Below are positions 45,119 through 56,450 of a stretch of 64,000 nt of DNA, in pieces. How positions within the stretch are numbered: the first letter of the stretch is position 1; the number at the start of each line of letters is the position of its first letter. The notes under the pieces were generated by a model. The model was given only the letters and a program-made list of their open reading frames with translations. It made no database searches and was not told the DNA's origin. The position numbers and the translations under genes were made by a program. This DNA is from Fagopyrum homotropicum (lineage: Eukaryota; Streptophyta; Magnoliopsida; Caryophyllales; Polygonaceae), in NCBI GenBank assembly GCA_033239125.1, contig BSWB01000001.1, forward strand, positions 53,847,001-53,911,000, in the 5' to 3' direction.

Positions 45119-46878
45119 TGTTCGCCCCTAGAGGTGTGTGCAAATAAGTTTTAAATTTATAAAACTAGAATCAAGCAGCGAACCCGCAGTGTACGGATCG
45201 ACGTAGTTAAGCAAGAACTCCAGAGTATCGAACACAGGGATTTGGGGGGAACGAACTCGATTGCAGATTATCAAGCAAGTAAATATAGGAGTTTTGCAAA
45301 TATTGGGAAAACAACAATCCTAAAGATCCAGGTATCCAGCTGTGGCAATCGATTCAAGATGTACTTAATGATGTAAAGACAGAGTTGAGATATGCAAAGG
45401 TATACTAATGTAAGGTAATCGTACGGTGAAGTTCCAAAAACCTTATATAACTCACCTACAAGGCACTCTCTATACAGGTTGTTGAGGCTCAATATAGAAA
45501 GATTCTAAAGATGAGAATTAGTGTCAAATACCCAAACTTGTAATCCAAGGATCAAGACTAACTTAACCGATTGAGGTTGTGACACTCACAATCGAGGTAG
45601 AGGTTGTTGAGGCTTCACTACCACCTAGAAAAGACAAGTCTAAACTAAGCTAAAGCAAATCTTTAACTTTAGATTAAAGTAAAAGCAGGTTCGTAGACTT
45701 TAAGGGATATCACGGTTAGTTCTTGAGGTTCCACGGCCGTGGACTCAAGAACAGACCGTAATTTAGGGTTGTCGGCGAGTCTCTCTAACTCTCAGGGTCT
45801 AATCTGTTTGCGATCGATCTATCATCATCTAAGCCACAACTATCAACCCTTCACCTTAGAATTGTTAAGGGTTTTTAGCCAATAACAATCATGTTGATAT
45901 CAATTCAAGAATTAAAAGATAAAAAGATGAAAACTTTCAAGAACTTTCAATAATCTTCAATTCAATCTCAAAGTCACAAAGAGAACAAGCAATGTCAAAA
46001 GATTCAAAGTAAAACAAACAATCACCACCTTAGGAAAGAAGAGAAAACGGGATGTCAATCCGTTTTCCAAATCAAACCTAAACAAGAAGAGAGATCTTCT
46101 TGCAAAATCTTCCAAGAACTTCGATCTTCCGCCAATCCGGAGATCTCAACAGCAATCTCCACCAAAAGTGCGAGATTAGAGGAATTGCCAAACACGAACT
46201 TCAATCTCCCAAAGAGATCTCAATGATTCCAAGCAAGCTAAGAGAAGTGTAAGCGTGTCTAAACGGTGATGAATGAGGGTAAGCGGGCGTAAGCGAAGGT
46301 CCCGGATTCTTGCTTCGTCCGTCTTTTTATAGTGCAGGGCAAAATGTCGGCCCGGCCCGATCTTTAAAAGATCGTGGCTTCAAAGTGTGGCGAAAAGATT
46401 TGCCAAGATCACGGTCGTGGAAGTGTTCCACGACCGTAATTTAGAGCGTGGAAACAAATACGGTTTGCACCATATGTTCCACGGCCGTGTAATCCTCTGG
46501 AATGAACATGAATTTCTGACTCCAAATCCACGGTCGTGGAATTGAACGTGGAACGTGATACGGCCGTATTTTAGGGCGTGGTTTAGGGCAAGAACGTGAT
46601 TCTTCCCTAAACTCGTGCATTCCTCAAGCTAAAACTCCAATTTGCTTCCAAAGAATGTCCTCAATCCATGGACATATCAACTCAACTCTCCTTTGCTCGA
46701 TTCCGTTCGGAAATAGCTCCAAATCACCTATAATCAACATAGAACTAGTGTAGACATCCATATCGACAATATAGGTAATACTAGCTCACATATGCACAAA
46801 GTTCAATCAAAGACTATCAATATAAGTCGAATACGTTTAGAAAACGTGCCTAAAATATCACAATATTTCATGCTAACA
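45119..46878 (-). repeat. 5' LTR of A4
   Basis: 1760 bases, collinear with the other LTR. TATA box at 46324-46331, leader hairpin at about 45709-45762 (ACGG half-word, GTTCTTGAG, CCACGGCCGTGG, CTCAAGAAC, ACCGT half-word), U3 palindrome cluster at about 46400-46575. Confidence 0.95.
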
Positions 46879-46883
46879 GCGAC

Positions 46884-49800
46884 CCTAAACCGGTGAAGAT
46901 GACGTTATACATGGCGGATCGATCTATCACTCGCCCCGTCGGTATTGTAGAAGACGTCCCGGTCAAGCTAGGTAAATTCTTTGTTCCTATTGATTTTGTT
47001 GTGCTTGATATTCCTGCAGATAGTCCGGTCCCGATCATACTCGGAAGACCGTTTCTTGCAACTTCCGGCTGCATAGTCGATTGCAAGAATGCTAGACTCG
47101 CCTTTGACATAGGAGAAGAGAAGGTAGAGTTCGTTCTTTCCACTCTAGTGAAGGAACCAATCTTTGATGAGGATATATTCAATATCCAAGATGAAGAAGG
47201 GTTGTCTAGAGAGGAGGTAAGTGCTATTCTCTTCAAAGATCCTTTGTAAAAGGTTATTACTATGAGTCTAACGAATGTAGGGGAAGAAGAGGAGTGCAAT
47301 GAGGCAATTGAAGCCTTAGAAGCACAAGAGGAAGTATGTGAAGAGGAGATTGAGAAACTCCACGACGAAGCAGAAAACGTTAGGATCCACTGTCATACAC
47401 TATATTCCACGGCCGTGGATTTCAACAACCAAAGCGTGGCTCACTCCAGAGGGTTACACGGTCGTGGAGGAAACAAAGCAACCGTATTTCCTTTCCACGC
47501 CCTAAACCAGGGCCGTGGAGGATGCAGGGAAACCGTGATTCAGGCCGTGGAAGAGGGTGATCGTGCCACTTCTTCAACTTCTGATTCTTCTCCCACACCT
47601 TCTATACCCTTAGACACTTCTAAGGAGACATCGGATGCTCCTCAAGAGCCATTGGAAGCTCCGAAAGCGATGGAATTGAAACAACTTCCTACACATCTAA
47701 GGTTAGCTTTTCTAGGACCTAACTCTACTTATCCGGTTATTGTTAGTTCTGATCTAACCATAGATGAACATAGTAAGCTTATGGTTGTCCTTAGGAAACA
47801 TAGGAAAGCTTTAGGTTATACTATAGAAGACTTGGTAGGAATCAAACCTTCCCTATGCATGCACAAAATATTAATGGAAGAGGACTTTAGGACTTCAAGA
47901 CAACCTCAAAGGCGGTTGAATCCGACCATGAAAGAGGTTGTCAAGAAGGAAATTCTTAAACTTCTTGATGCAGGTATCATCTATCCTATCTCCGATAGTA
48001 AGTGGGTGAGTCCGGTTCAAGTAGTTCCGAAGAAGGGAGGAATGACGGTCATCACCAACAAGAATAACGAACTCATTCCTACCCGAACCGTAACGGGATG
48101 GCGGATGTGCATAGACTACCGCAAGCTTAACAACGCGACGAGGAAGGATCACTTCCCACTACCCTTCATCGATCAAATGCTTGAAAGGTTAGCGCAACAT
48201 TCGCACTTTTTCTATCTTGACGGTTATAGTGGTTTCTTTCAGATTCCGATACACCCGGATGATCAGGAGAAGACCACATTCACGTGCCCATGGGGTACGT
48301 TCGCCTATAGGAGGATGCCGTTCGGGCTTTGCAACGCCCAGCCACCTTTCAAAGGTGCATGATGGCCATCTTCTCCGAATACATTGAGGAAATCATGGAG
48401 GTCTTCATGGATGACTTCTCCGTATACGGTTCCTCTTTTGACAATTGCCTTTCTAACCTTACTCTTGTTTTACAAAGGTGTGAAGACACTAACCTAGTTC
48501 TTAATTAGGAGAAGTGTCAATTTATGGTAATGGAAGGAATTGTATTAGGACACCTAATCTCTAGTAGAGGGATAGAGGTGGATAAGGCGAAAATAGAGAC
48601 TATAGAGAAGCTTCCTCCTCCAACTTCGGTGAAAGGGATAAGAAGTTTCCTAGGATATGCTGGATTCTATAGACGCTTCATAAAGGATTTCTCAAAAATA
48701 TCAAAACCGCTAACTAATCTATTGATGAAGGATGCAGTTTTTGAGTTTTTGCAGGAATGCTTGGATGCGTTTAACATGATTCGGGAAGCTCTAATTTCAG
48801 CACCTATTATCCAACCTCTGGATTGGAATCTTCCCTTTGAGGTTATGTGCGATGCTAGTGACGTAGCTATAGGAGCTGTTCTTGGACAAAGAAAGGAAGG
48901 GCGAACCCATGCCATATACTATGCTAGCAAAACGCTAGATGAAGCGCAGCTCAACTACGCCACTACGGAAAAGGAATTTTTAGCCATTGTTTATGCTATT
49001 GACAAGTTTCGCTCTTATCTTGTAGGTGCAAAGGTGATTGTCTATACGGATCATGCTGCGATCCGGTATCTCCTTGCAAAGAAGGATGCGAAGTCAAGGC
49101 TAATTAGATGGATTCTTCTCCTACAAGAATTCGATTTAAAGATCCGTGACAAGAAGGGTTCGGAAAATTCTGTTGCGGATCATTTGAGTCGCCTAACACA
49201 TCTAGAGGACGACCACTTACCTATAGATGACTCCTTCCCGGACGAACACTTACATATCATTGAGGAGTGCATCGAAGTAATCTCCAAAGGTAACGAACCA
49301 TATTTTGCTGATTTTGTTAACTATTTGGTTTGCCAGGAGATACCGCCCGGACTATCCTATGCACAAAGAAAGAAGTTCTTTAAGGATGTCCAGGAATACT
49401 TTTGGAATGAACCTCTCCTCTTTAAGAGAGGTCCGGATGGCATCATTCGGCGATGTGTGCCGGAAGATGAGATGCAAAGTGTCATCCGCCATTGTCATTC
49501 ACTACCTTGTGGAGGACACGCTAGTTCGAACAAGACTAGCGCTAAGGTATTGCAATCTGGATTCTTTTGGCCTACTTTATTTAGAGATGTGCAATCCTTT
49601 ATTTCCTGCTGCGATGCTTGTCAAAGAACAGGAAATATCTCTAGGAGGAATGAGATGCCTCTCAATAACATCCAAGAGGTGGAGATTTTCGACGTTTGGG
49701 GAGTTGATTTTATGGGACCGTTCCCATCATCTTGTGGAAACCAATACATACTCTTGGCGGTGGACTACGTTTCTAGATGGGTGGAAGCAATTGCCTCTCC

Positions 49801-50575
49801 CACCAATGATGCCATGGTGGTGGTTAAGTTCTTTAACAAGACCATCTTCCCACAATTTGGGACACCTAGGACTATCATTAGTGATGGAGGTTCTCACTTC
49901 ATTGCCCGGCGCTTTGAAACTCTTCTAGCTAAGTATGGGGTTACTCACAAGATCGCCACCCCTTATCATCCACAAACTAGTGGACAAGTTGAGATCTCAA
50001 ATCGGGAGATCAAAGGAATCCTAGAGAAGACGGTTTCAAGGACTAGGAAGGATTGGTCTTTGAAGCTTGACGATGCATTGTGGGCGTACCGGACTGCGTA
50101 CAAGACTCCCATAGGAACCACACCATACAACCTTGTGTATGGGAAGTCTTGTCACTTACCGGTAGAGTTGGAGCACAAGGCATTTTGGGCCATCAAGTGG
50201 TTGAATTTCAGCATGAAGGAAGCGGGAGAGAAGCGTCTCTTGAACCTTAATGAACTTGAAGAACTCCGCTTGAACGCCTATGAGAACGCCAAGATTTATA
50301 AGGAGAGAGCAAAGCGTTGGCATGATAAGCTTATCATTCCAAAGGACTTCAAAGAAGGAGATCAAGTTCTCCTCTTCAATTCAAGGCTTCGTCTCTTTCC
50401 AGGTAAGTTTAAATCTCGTTGGACCGGACCTTTTCTAATCAAACGTATTTTCCCCCATGGTGCAGTTGAAGTATGGGGTGAAGCGGGCGGAAGCTTTAAG
50501 GTGAACGGTCAACGACTCAAGAAGTATACGCCGGAACTCCAAGCTGAAGAGTTTGCGCCCACCGCACTCGAATAA
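46884..50575 (+). pseudogene. pol: Rest of A3 pol: protease end, RT, RNase H, integrase
   Basis: Resumes the frame left at 33652 (46879-46883 is the target duplication). Protease completes with IILGRPFLATSG. A Gln codon has become TAA at 47247-47249. The linker 47395-47550 contains A-type palindromes in frame. One C is missing at about 48340 (after FGLCNA), and a Trp has become TAG at about 48506. From 48524 the frame is intact for 683 codons: RT end, RNase H (MCDASDVAIGAVLGQ, VYTDH), integrase HHCC (RHCHSLPCGGH, CDACQR) and D-D-E (VDFMGPF, IISDGGSHF, ISNREI), ending TPELQAEEFAPTALE. Confidence 0.92.
47395..47550 (+). repeat. A-type palindromes in the protease-RT linker of A3
   Basis: TTCCACGGCCGTGGAT, ACGGTCGTGGAG, GGGCCGTGGAG and others are read in frame as a Gly/Arg/His-rich linker (HGRGG, QGRGG). 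The homologous linkers of B2 and C contain their own words instead. Confidence 0.8.
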
Positions 50576-51405
50576 GTGCGAATATGGTCTAGCTACGGAC
50601 CTTAAACAAAGAGCTTCTTGGGAGGCAACCCAAGGTATTGCATTTACGTTTTTGCTTTTGATTCATAGTTTAGCTTAGTTTAGACGTTTTTGCTTTGTTT
50701 TGCCTTCGATTCCTTCCGGTATGTTCGTGTTTTTGGATGTAGGAACAGTGGAAAAGGAAAGGGGAAGAGTAATTTTGAAGAAAAGTGACGAAACTTGAAA
50801 TTTGGAGCATTACAGAGAGTTTCACGGCCTAAACCACGGCCGTGACAGCTACAGTGACCGTAATTTCCAAAAGCCTTTGAAAAATCACAAAAACCACGGT
50901 TCCGTACAATTCCACGGCCGTGGAACCCCCCGATAGACCGTGATTTTCAAAATTTTTGCCGGCCACTATATAAACCACGTTCTTCACAAAAACACACCCC
51001 AAAACCCAATTTCCACGCCCTCTTTCGCCGGAATCACGCCCTTCACCTCAATTCTCCGTTCGTTAATCGTTTTCAACGATTCTTCGACCCAAACTGAAGC
51101 TAATCCGATCACCAACGAGATCCAAGCGACAAATCGAGCGGCAAATCACCAAGGAACGCAGAATTCGGATTTTAAAATCCGAAACCTAGGTTTTTTTCGC
51201 TCTTCTCTATCTTTGTCAATTCGGCTTCGTTCTTGCTAGAATTTATATGAGAACTGATTGAAATTGGAAGGAATTAGACTAGGACTACCTGATTGTTGAG
51301 TTTGGTGATTATCTGCTGAGTTTTGAGAAAAAGCGAGACGAACCACGGTCTCTGTCAATTCCACGGCCGTGGAACACCAAGAACAGACCGTGGTTTTCAA
51401 CATTA
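50576..51405 (+). other. Pol-to-ORF-1 spacer of A3
   Basis: No gene. A first palindrome cluster is at about 50822-50945 and a second at 51341-51395. The inverted repeat CTTGGGAGGCAACCCAAGG follows pol. No TATA box is obvious, so the ORF-1-like protein is probably made from a spliced or internally started RNA; I cannot decide which. Confidence 0.75.
51341..51395 (+). repeat. Arm-palindrome-arm structure before the ORF-1-like gene (A3)
   Basis: Perfect 11-base arms AACCACGGTCT (51341-51351) and AGACCGTGGTT (51385-51395) enclose the perfect 16-base palindrome TTCCACGGCCGTGGAA (51359-51374). Gaps are 7 and 10 bases. The ATG follows after 10 bases. Lineage C has the same layout with a different word (57940-57997). 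Confidence 0.88.
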
Positions 51406-52971
51406 ATGGATTTTGTGAGGAGAGTTTCTGGGAGAAACAAGGATAAGAATAAGGAGAAAGATAAGAACAAAAAGAGGAAGGTTAACCTCTCTTCCTCTTC
51501 ATCCTCTAGAGCACCACCACCTTCCTCCCCTTCACCTCCATCATCACCATCATCACCTTCACCTCCTAGCCCTAAGGTACCCACCATTCACGAGGATCAT
51601 CTTGATGCATTAGAGAGGATCCACAAGAGGGTTGTTATAGGACCTAGGTACCTATTGTTAGAGGATTTAGCTCCTCTAAACATAGTAGATGACTTTACTT
51701 GGCTCTTGGATGGATCCGGTCTTATTGTCTTCTCGGCTATCCGAGAGGACGCTTATGAGGAGATCACGAGAGAGGTTGTGACGTCTTTTGAGCACAGCCA
51801 CGTTGATAGGACAATTTCTTTCCGTCTGATGGAAAGGAACTATGATTTCTCCATCCGGGAGTTCGGGACCTTCTTTGGGTTCCAGGAGACCTTCAATGGT
51901 CGTTTCCCCAGCGGCGTTTACGCCAAGGATTTCTGGGAAGAGGTCGCCATGATCTATGCCAGCGAGGACCGCTGGCAACCAGCTGACACCAAGGCTAAGT
52001 TGATGTATCACTTAGCCTTGAAGATTGCTCACCGGGTTCTTTCTGAGTGTTTCTTCCCTAGGACGGAGACACCTCAGAAGATCAAGACAGATGAGCTCTT
52101 TCTTCTGTACTCCATGCTCTATGGGCGCCCTGCTGACTGCGCCACCCTCTTAGCTGCTACCATGAGGAAGCTAAAGAACAACAAGGCGGGCAACATTGGA
52201 TATGGTGGGATAGTCACCCACCTTGCTAGGATGTTGGGGGTAGATTTTTCTGCATGTACACGTATTCATGCCGTACCAGTAGGACTTCATGCCTTCATGA
52301 CTAGATGTCTCATCTTTCCTACCCATAGAGGTCCACCTTATGCAGCTATGCCATGGGAGAGCAGGACGGGGAGGGGCATTGAGTGGCTCCCGGAGTACTC
52401 CATTATGGCTGGACGCCATAATTGGAAGGCGACGTTCGCTGCTATGCATGCGAACAGGATTGCAGCTCCTCCATATGTCCCACCACCGCCCGTAGTTGAG
52501 GAGGAGATGAGAGATCCCTATGAGGGAGGAGGAGGAGCCGAGCAGGACTTTGGCACGTTTCCGGACCAGCCGGACATAGCTTCTGATGTGCCTAGACGTT
52601 CTCCACGTCCCGCCAGAGCTTCAGGTTCATCTTCTCGCCACGCCAGCGTGAGCGAGAGGCCCACTTGGATGGAGACCCCTCCGGCATGGTACGGAGCTCC
52701 ACCTCCATGGTCTGCACAGGCACCGCCACCACAACCAGTACCAGCACCGTCAGATGCACCAGGGTGGTACAACCACGCTCCAGGATGGTATGAGCAGATG
52801 CCAGAGTGGGCTACTAGCCTTTTTGATAGAGTGGGAGCATTGGAGATCCGAGCTGACGCGAGGGATGGACGCATGGACGACCTCGACCATATGATGAGGG
52901 ATGTCTACCGCCAACTGTTCGGGCAGTACTACGATCCTAGCTTCTCTCCATTCCCGCCTCCACCACAGTGA
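51406..52971 (+). CDS. Intact ORF-1-like gene of A3
   Basis: Encodes 521 residues, undamaged. Residues 1-28 are strongly basic (KDKNKEKDKNKKRK), 30-55 Ser/Pro-rich. The first conserved domain is at about 60-190 (GPRYLLLEDLAPLNIVDD, EDAYEEITREVVTSFEH, FREFGTFFGF-like), a second at about 195-320 (RVLSECFFPRTETPQKIKTDELFLLYSM, NIGYGGIVTHLAR). A Gly/Glu linker, Pro/Trp-rich stretch (GWYNHAPGWYEQMPEW) and a short helical end close it. It resembles ATHILA ORF-1-type proteins of Athila elements, whose role is not known to me. I see no signal peptide or membrane helix, so an envelope function is not supported. The basic start could bind nucleic acid. Confidence 0.88.
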   Translation: MDFVRRVSGRNKDKNKEKDKNKKRKVNLSSSSSSRAPPPSSPSPPSSPSSPSPPSPKVPTIHEDHLDALERIHKRVVIGPRYLLLEDLAPLNIVDDFTWLLDGSGLIVFSAIREDAYEEITREVVTSFEHSHVDRTISFRLMERNYDFSIREFGTFFGFQETFNGRFPSGVYAKDFWEEVAMIYASEDRWQPADTKAKLMYHLALKIAHRVLSECFFPRTETPQKIKTDELFLLYSMLYGRPADCATLLAATMRKLKNNKAGNIGYGGIVTHLARMLGVDFSACTRIHAVPVGLHAFMTRCLIFPTHRGPPYAAMPWESRTGRGIEWLPEYSIMAGRHNWKATFAAMHANRIAAPPYVPPPPVVEEEMRDPYEGGGGAEQDFGTFPDQPDIASDVPRRSPRPARASGSSSRHASVSERPTWMETPPAWYGAPPPWSAQAPPPQPVPAPSDAPGWYNHAPGWYEQMPEWATSLFDRVGALEIRADARDGRMDDLDHMMRDVYRQLFGQYYDPSFSPFPPPPQ

Positions 52972-53491
52972 TGACTTGCAGGACCGACAGTTTTAGCCAC
53001 TCCACCGCCATTTTGTGAGTTTCTTTTTCTTTCTTTTTCTTTCTTTCTTTTCTTTCTTTTATTTGAACATTAGGGACAATGTTTGTTCCAAGTATGGGGT
53101 TGGGTGTGACTAAAAGTTTGTAATAACTCTTACTCACTATGATTGCTTCTATTGAGACTATCTTGCATGTTCATTATATTGTTGCACGTTTCATTATTGC
53201 ATTGCATGAAAAAAAAAAGAGTTTGAAAAAAACCCATAAAAATTGAAAAATTTTGAAAATTTTGAAAATTTTGTGCTTCTAAGGATAGAGATGATTTCTA
53301 TGATAATCACTACTTGTGAATTGAGTTTGATGACAATTGCATGCTTAAACGAATAGTGAATTGAAAAGAAATTGAATGAGTTGATTATACCTCTTTTGCA
53401 AATTTCATAATGTGATGAATGTTACTTAAATCATGTTGAGAGAATAAGGTTGAAATCACACTATAGGTTCTTATACTTCCTTTTGAGATGA
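52972..53491 (+). other. Start of A3 3' UTR, cut by element C
   Basis: Pyrimidine-rich TTTCTTTC stretch, then the first purine tract AAGTATGGGGTTGGGTG (about 53090-53106) after GGGACAATGTTTGTTCC. It is collinear with 5654-6150 until C begins at 53492. Confidence 0.8.
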
Positions 53492-55128
53492 TGTTCGCTC
53501 AAAAGGGTGTGCGTCAAAGTCTTAATATTTATATCTAGAACTCAAAAGCAAAGCGAACCCGCAGTGTACGGATCGGCTGTAGAAAGGTAAGAATTCCAGA
53601 GTCGAACTCAGGGATTTGGTGAGAAAATTTCCAATTTCAATTATCTAGCGAAAGTATAAAAGCTTTTGTGATATGAATAAGAGAGAAATGATTCCAAGGA
53701 TTCAAGTATCCGATTTAGGCTTTCGATTCAAGACACTTTTATAGATATAGGACAGAATTTATATTGCCAAGATTAAATGTTCAAAGGTAGGATTCGTACG
53801 ATGAAGTTCCGAAACCTATATGACTAATCTATAGGTTCTCTCTATAAGGGTTGTTGAGGCTGCAATATAGAAAGATCTAAAGACAAGAATTATGTTCAAA
53901 CTAACTATCTAAAACTCCAAGATATGACTCTCCAAAGTAAGAATAGAAAGCACACTTAGAATCTTAATAAAGGATGTTGAGTCTCTTTATTACCCAAATC
54001 TTGCAATCTTAATCTATTAAATGTAGAAACAGGTTTGAAATGCATTCATACATTCAATTAGAGGGTAGGAAGGTTAATCAAGATTGGGGTTTAGGCAAGG
54101 ATTAATTTTGATTAAAGATTAATTCAATTAAAGTTCGTCAGAAGAATAAATCGTGTTGTTCATACGAAAAATCGGCCGATTTTTCTCAAGAACAGTCCGA
54201 TTTTCCTGTTCGTCGCAAAACTAAGATCTAAATTCTCAAGGTCCTAATGTTTGAATGAGTTCAGTCTATCATCATCTAAGCCTTAATCATCAACTATTCT
54301 CCCCAGAATCACAAGGTTTTTAGCCAACCATTTTCAAAATCGAATCAAATTAATTATTGAAGAAGATATCGTAAAGAAACCAAATCTTGAACGAAAAAAT
54401 TCAATAACTTTCAAATCTGTAAAACAATCGTCAAATCTGTTCAATGTATCTCTCAAACTACTCAATTTCGTATTCACTAACCACAAACAAGGTAATGGAA
54501 TAAGGAAATCTCACAATCAAAGATCAAGAATGACTTTCCGGCAAAAGCTCTTCAATCTCTCTCCAAGAATCGTTGATTTCTCTAAAACGTGTAAAGATTA
54601 TCTGGTGCGACCCCCCCGTCTTCGTTCGTAGGGTTCTCTTCTATAGTTTCTTGCAGATGGGCCGTTTGGCAAAACTCTCATCTAGGCCAAATTAATTGGG
54701 CTTTATGTCGTCTTTTCATTTGGCCGAATCGTGAAGAAAATCGACCCAGTCGATTTTGGTGCAAAACCGTTCGATTTCAAGGTATGAAAATCGTCCGATT
54801 TTTATATACATTGGCACGATTTTCTTCAACAGAAAGTGCTCTTCCTTTGGTTCGTCTTCTATGCTTCTCCTTTGCAATTCCTTAGCCCTTTGTGATCCTT
54901 CTAAGACTCCTTTAGGTTCCTTAACATCCTTAGATGCTTCTTACTCCATTTTTGCTTCCAATTCAACTCTATTTACCTGCAATTCATCAAAATCTCGTGT
55001 AGACCTCTATTTCCGACAATTGATCGAATAGAACATAAAAGGTATGCAAAATCCCTCTAAATGCAAGGTAAATAGAGATAATGTGTTGCAATATGCATGA
55101 ATATGATGATACATAATTCATGTCATCA
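53492..55128 (-). repeat. 3' LTR of C
   Basis: 1637 bases, minus-strand TGATGACATGAATT...TGAGCGAACA. C-type palindromes occur in the leader part (about 54155-54207, AAAAATCGGCCGATTTTT followed by TCAAGAACAG and CCGATTTT) and in U3 (about 54728-54805). TATA-like ACTATAGAAG at about 54637-54646 is weaker than in A and B. The U5 keeps CACTGCGGGTTCGC. Confidence 0.92.
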
Positions 55129-56450
55129 AAATACCCCATACTTGCCTCTTGCTTGTCCCTAAGCAAGACTCAATTTCGGAATATAAGATGTCATGGATTA
55201 TGCATGTATGAAACTCAAAAACTTTTCTTTTGGTAGTGCTCCTTTTCATTGGATCGCTCTCAAAGTGGTATTTCAAGGCATAAAAGGGGCAAAGCATGTA
55301 TTAATGACGACTATAAGATGAACAAATTCCCTTTTCTTTCTTGAAGACATAAATAAAGAACATGATAAAGGTGTAGAGGTAATCAAATTCAAACAAATCT
55401 AAGCCATTAAGTCTTAAACACATGCATAAAAGTCTCAAGGTCTTCAAATCAAAGGAAAGGTTCAAGAAACGTATTAAGGAAGGAGTTCTTTTTGGCTATT
55501 GTGGTGCTAATCCGGGAAAGAGGAGCACATAACACCTTCAAGAATTTTCTTCACCGCACATGCTTCGCATGTGGAAAGCTTTGCTTTCGTTATACTTTAC
55601 TTATTGAGAGTATGGACAGCGGTGCACAAAAACCGAAGCCTAGGAGATCGGCGTTTCTCAATTTTCGAGATGCCTCAAACCCTTGATGCACATACCATAT
55701 CCCGTTAGGACTTGTCGTTCAATCGGACTTTGGCAAGACACAAACACCCGGCTATGTGAATGGTGCCAAGTTACTCATCCTCATGTTCAACGTCCCCAAA
55801 CTTATGAAATTTTTTTGCACACTTTTTTTTTTTTTTTTCAATACATTTTCCTTGGCCCTCCCACATCAAACATGCCTTTTTCAATCACCTATCCTAATTC
55901 CCGGATGGTAAGAGGAGGGTTACATATTTCATTGAGGAGCTAGCATGATCAAGATATGAGAAAAGAAAAGAAGTGAATTGCCTTAGTCATCCTTAAATGA
56001 TGTAAAAGAACTTGCAATATAGCTTCGACTATTATTTCATTCTCTCATCAAAACAACTAGATCATATAACTTATTCATGTATTCAAGTAACAAAAGCAAT
56101 TTCATTCATGCTATAATCAAGATCTCAACACAACTAAGCATCTTTTTACCTATCCATATACACAATTTTCATCATAGAGGTCATTTCCATATAAGAAGCA
56201 CTTAAAATTCTTGAAAATTCATAGGTTTTGAAAAAGTTCATGCGAATGCGAGTGTCATGATAGGAAGCAAGCCGTGCAAGAGTTATTACAAGCCAAATTG
56301 TCGAGAGTAGTGGAAAGTACATAGAGTGCTAGAATGAAACATAAGGTATTGTAAGTACCCCCACCCCATACTTGACATCCACATTGTCCCCAATGTGAAA
56401 ATCAAGCATAAGAAGGAGAAAAATACTTACAATGTAAAAGAAGTGGAAGC
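55129..56450 (-). other. 3' UTR of C
   Basis: Border purine tract AAGTATGGGGTATTT (55129-55143), conserved block 55608-55801, a long T run near 55824-55840, and the second tract AAGTATGGGGTGGGGG at about 56356-56372, after GGGGACAATGTGGATGTC. No gene. Confidence 0.8.
55608..55801 (-). other. Conserved non-coding block, lineage-C copy
   Basis: AGCCGGGTGTTTGTGTCTT is identical to A and B, and the whole motif order is kept although neighbouring UTR sequence is not alignable by eye. Confidence 0.8.

Larger units (their letters stand above)
33653..46878 (-). mobile_element. Complete Athila-type retrotransposon A4
   Basis: The element is 13,226 bases long with two LTRs of 1760 bases each (33653-35412 and 45119-46878). 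It is flanked by the target duplication GCGAC (33648-33652 and 46879-46883). LTRs differ at about ten positions by eye, so insertion is recent. All parts are present in order on the minus strand, yet both long frames carry stops. Confidence 0.97.

Noticed and set aside
51406..52971. Reading the third ORF as an envelope gene
   Set aside because: No signal peptide, no membrane helix and no glycoprotein-like features; the ATHILA ORF-1-type resemblance is better supported.
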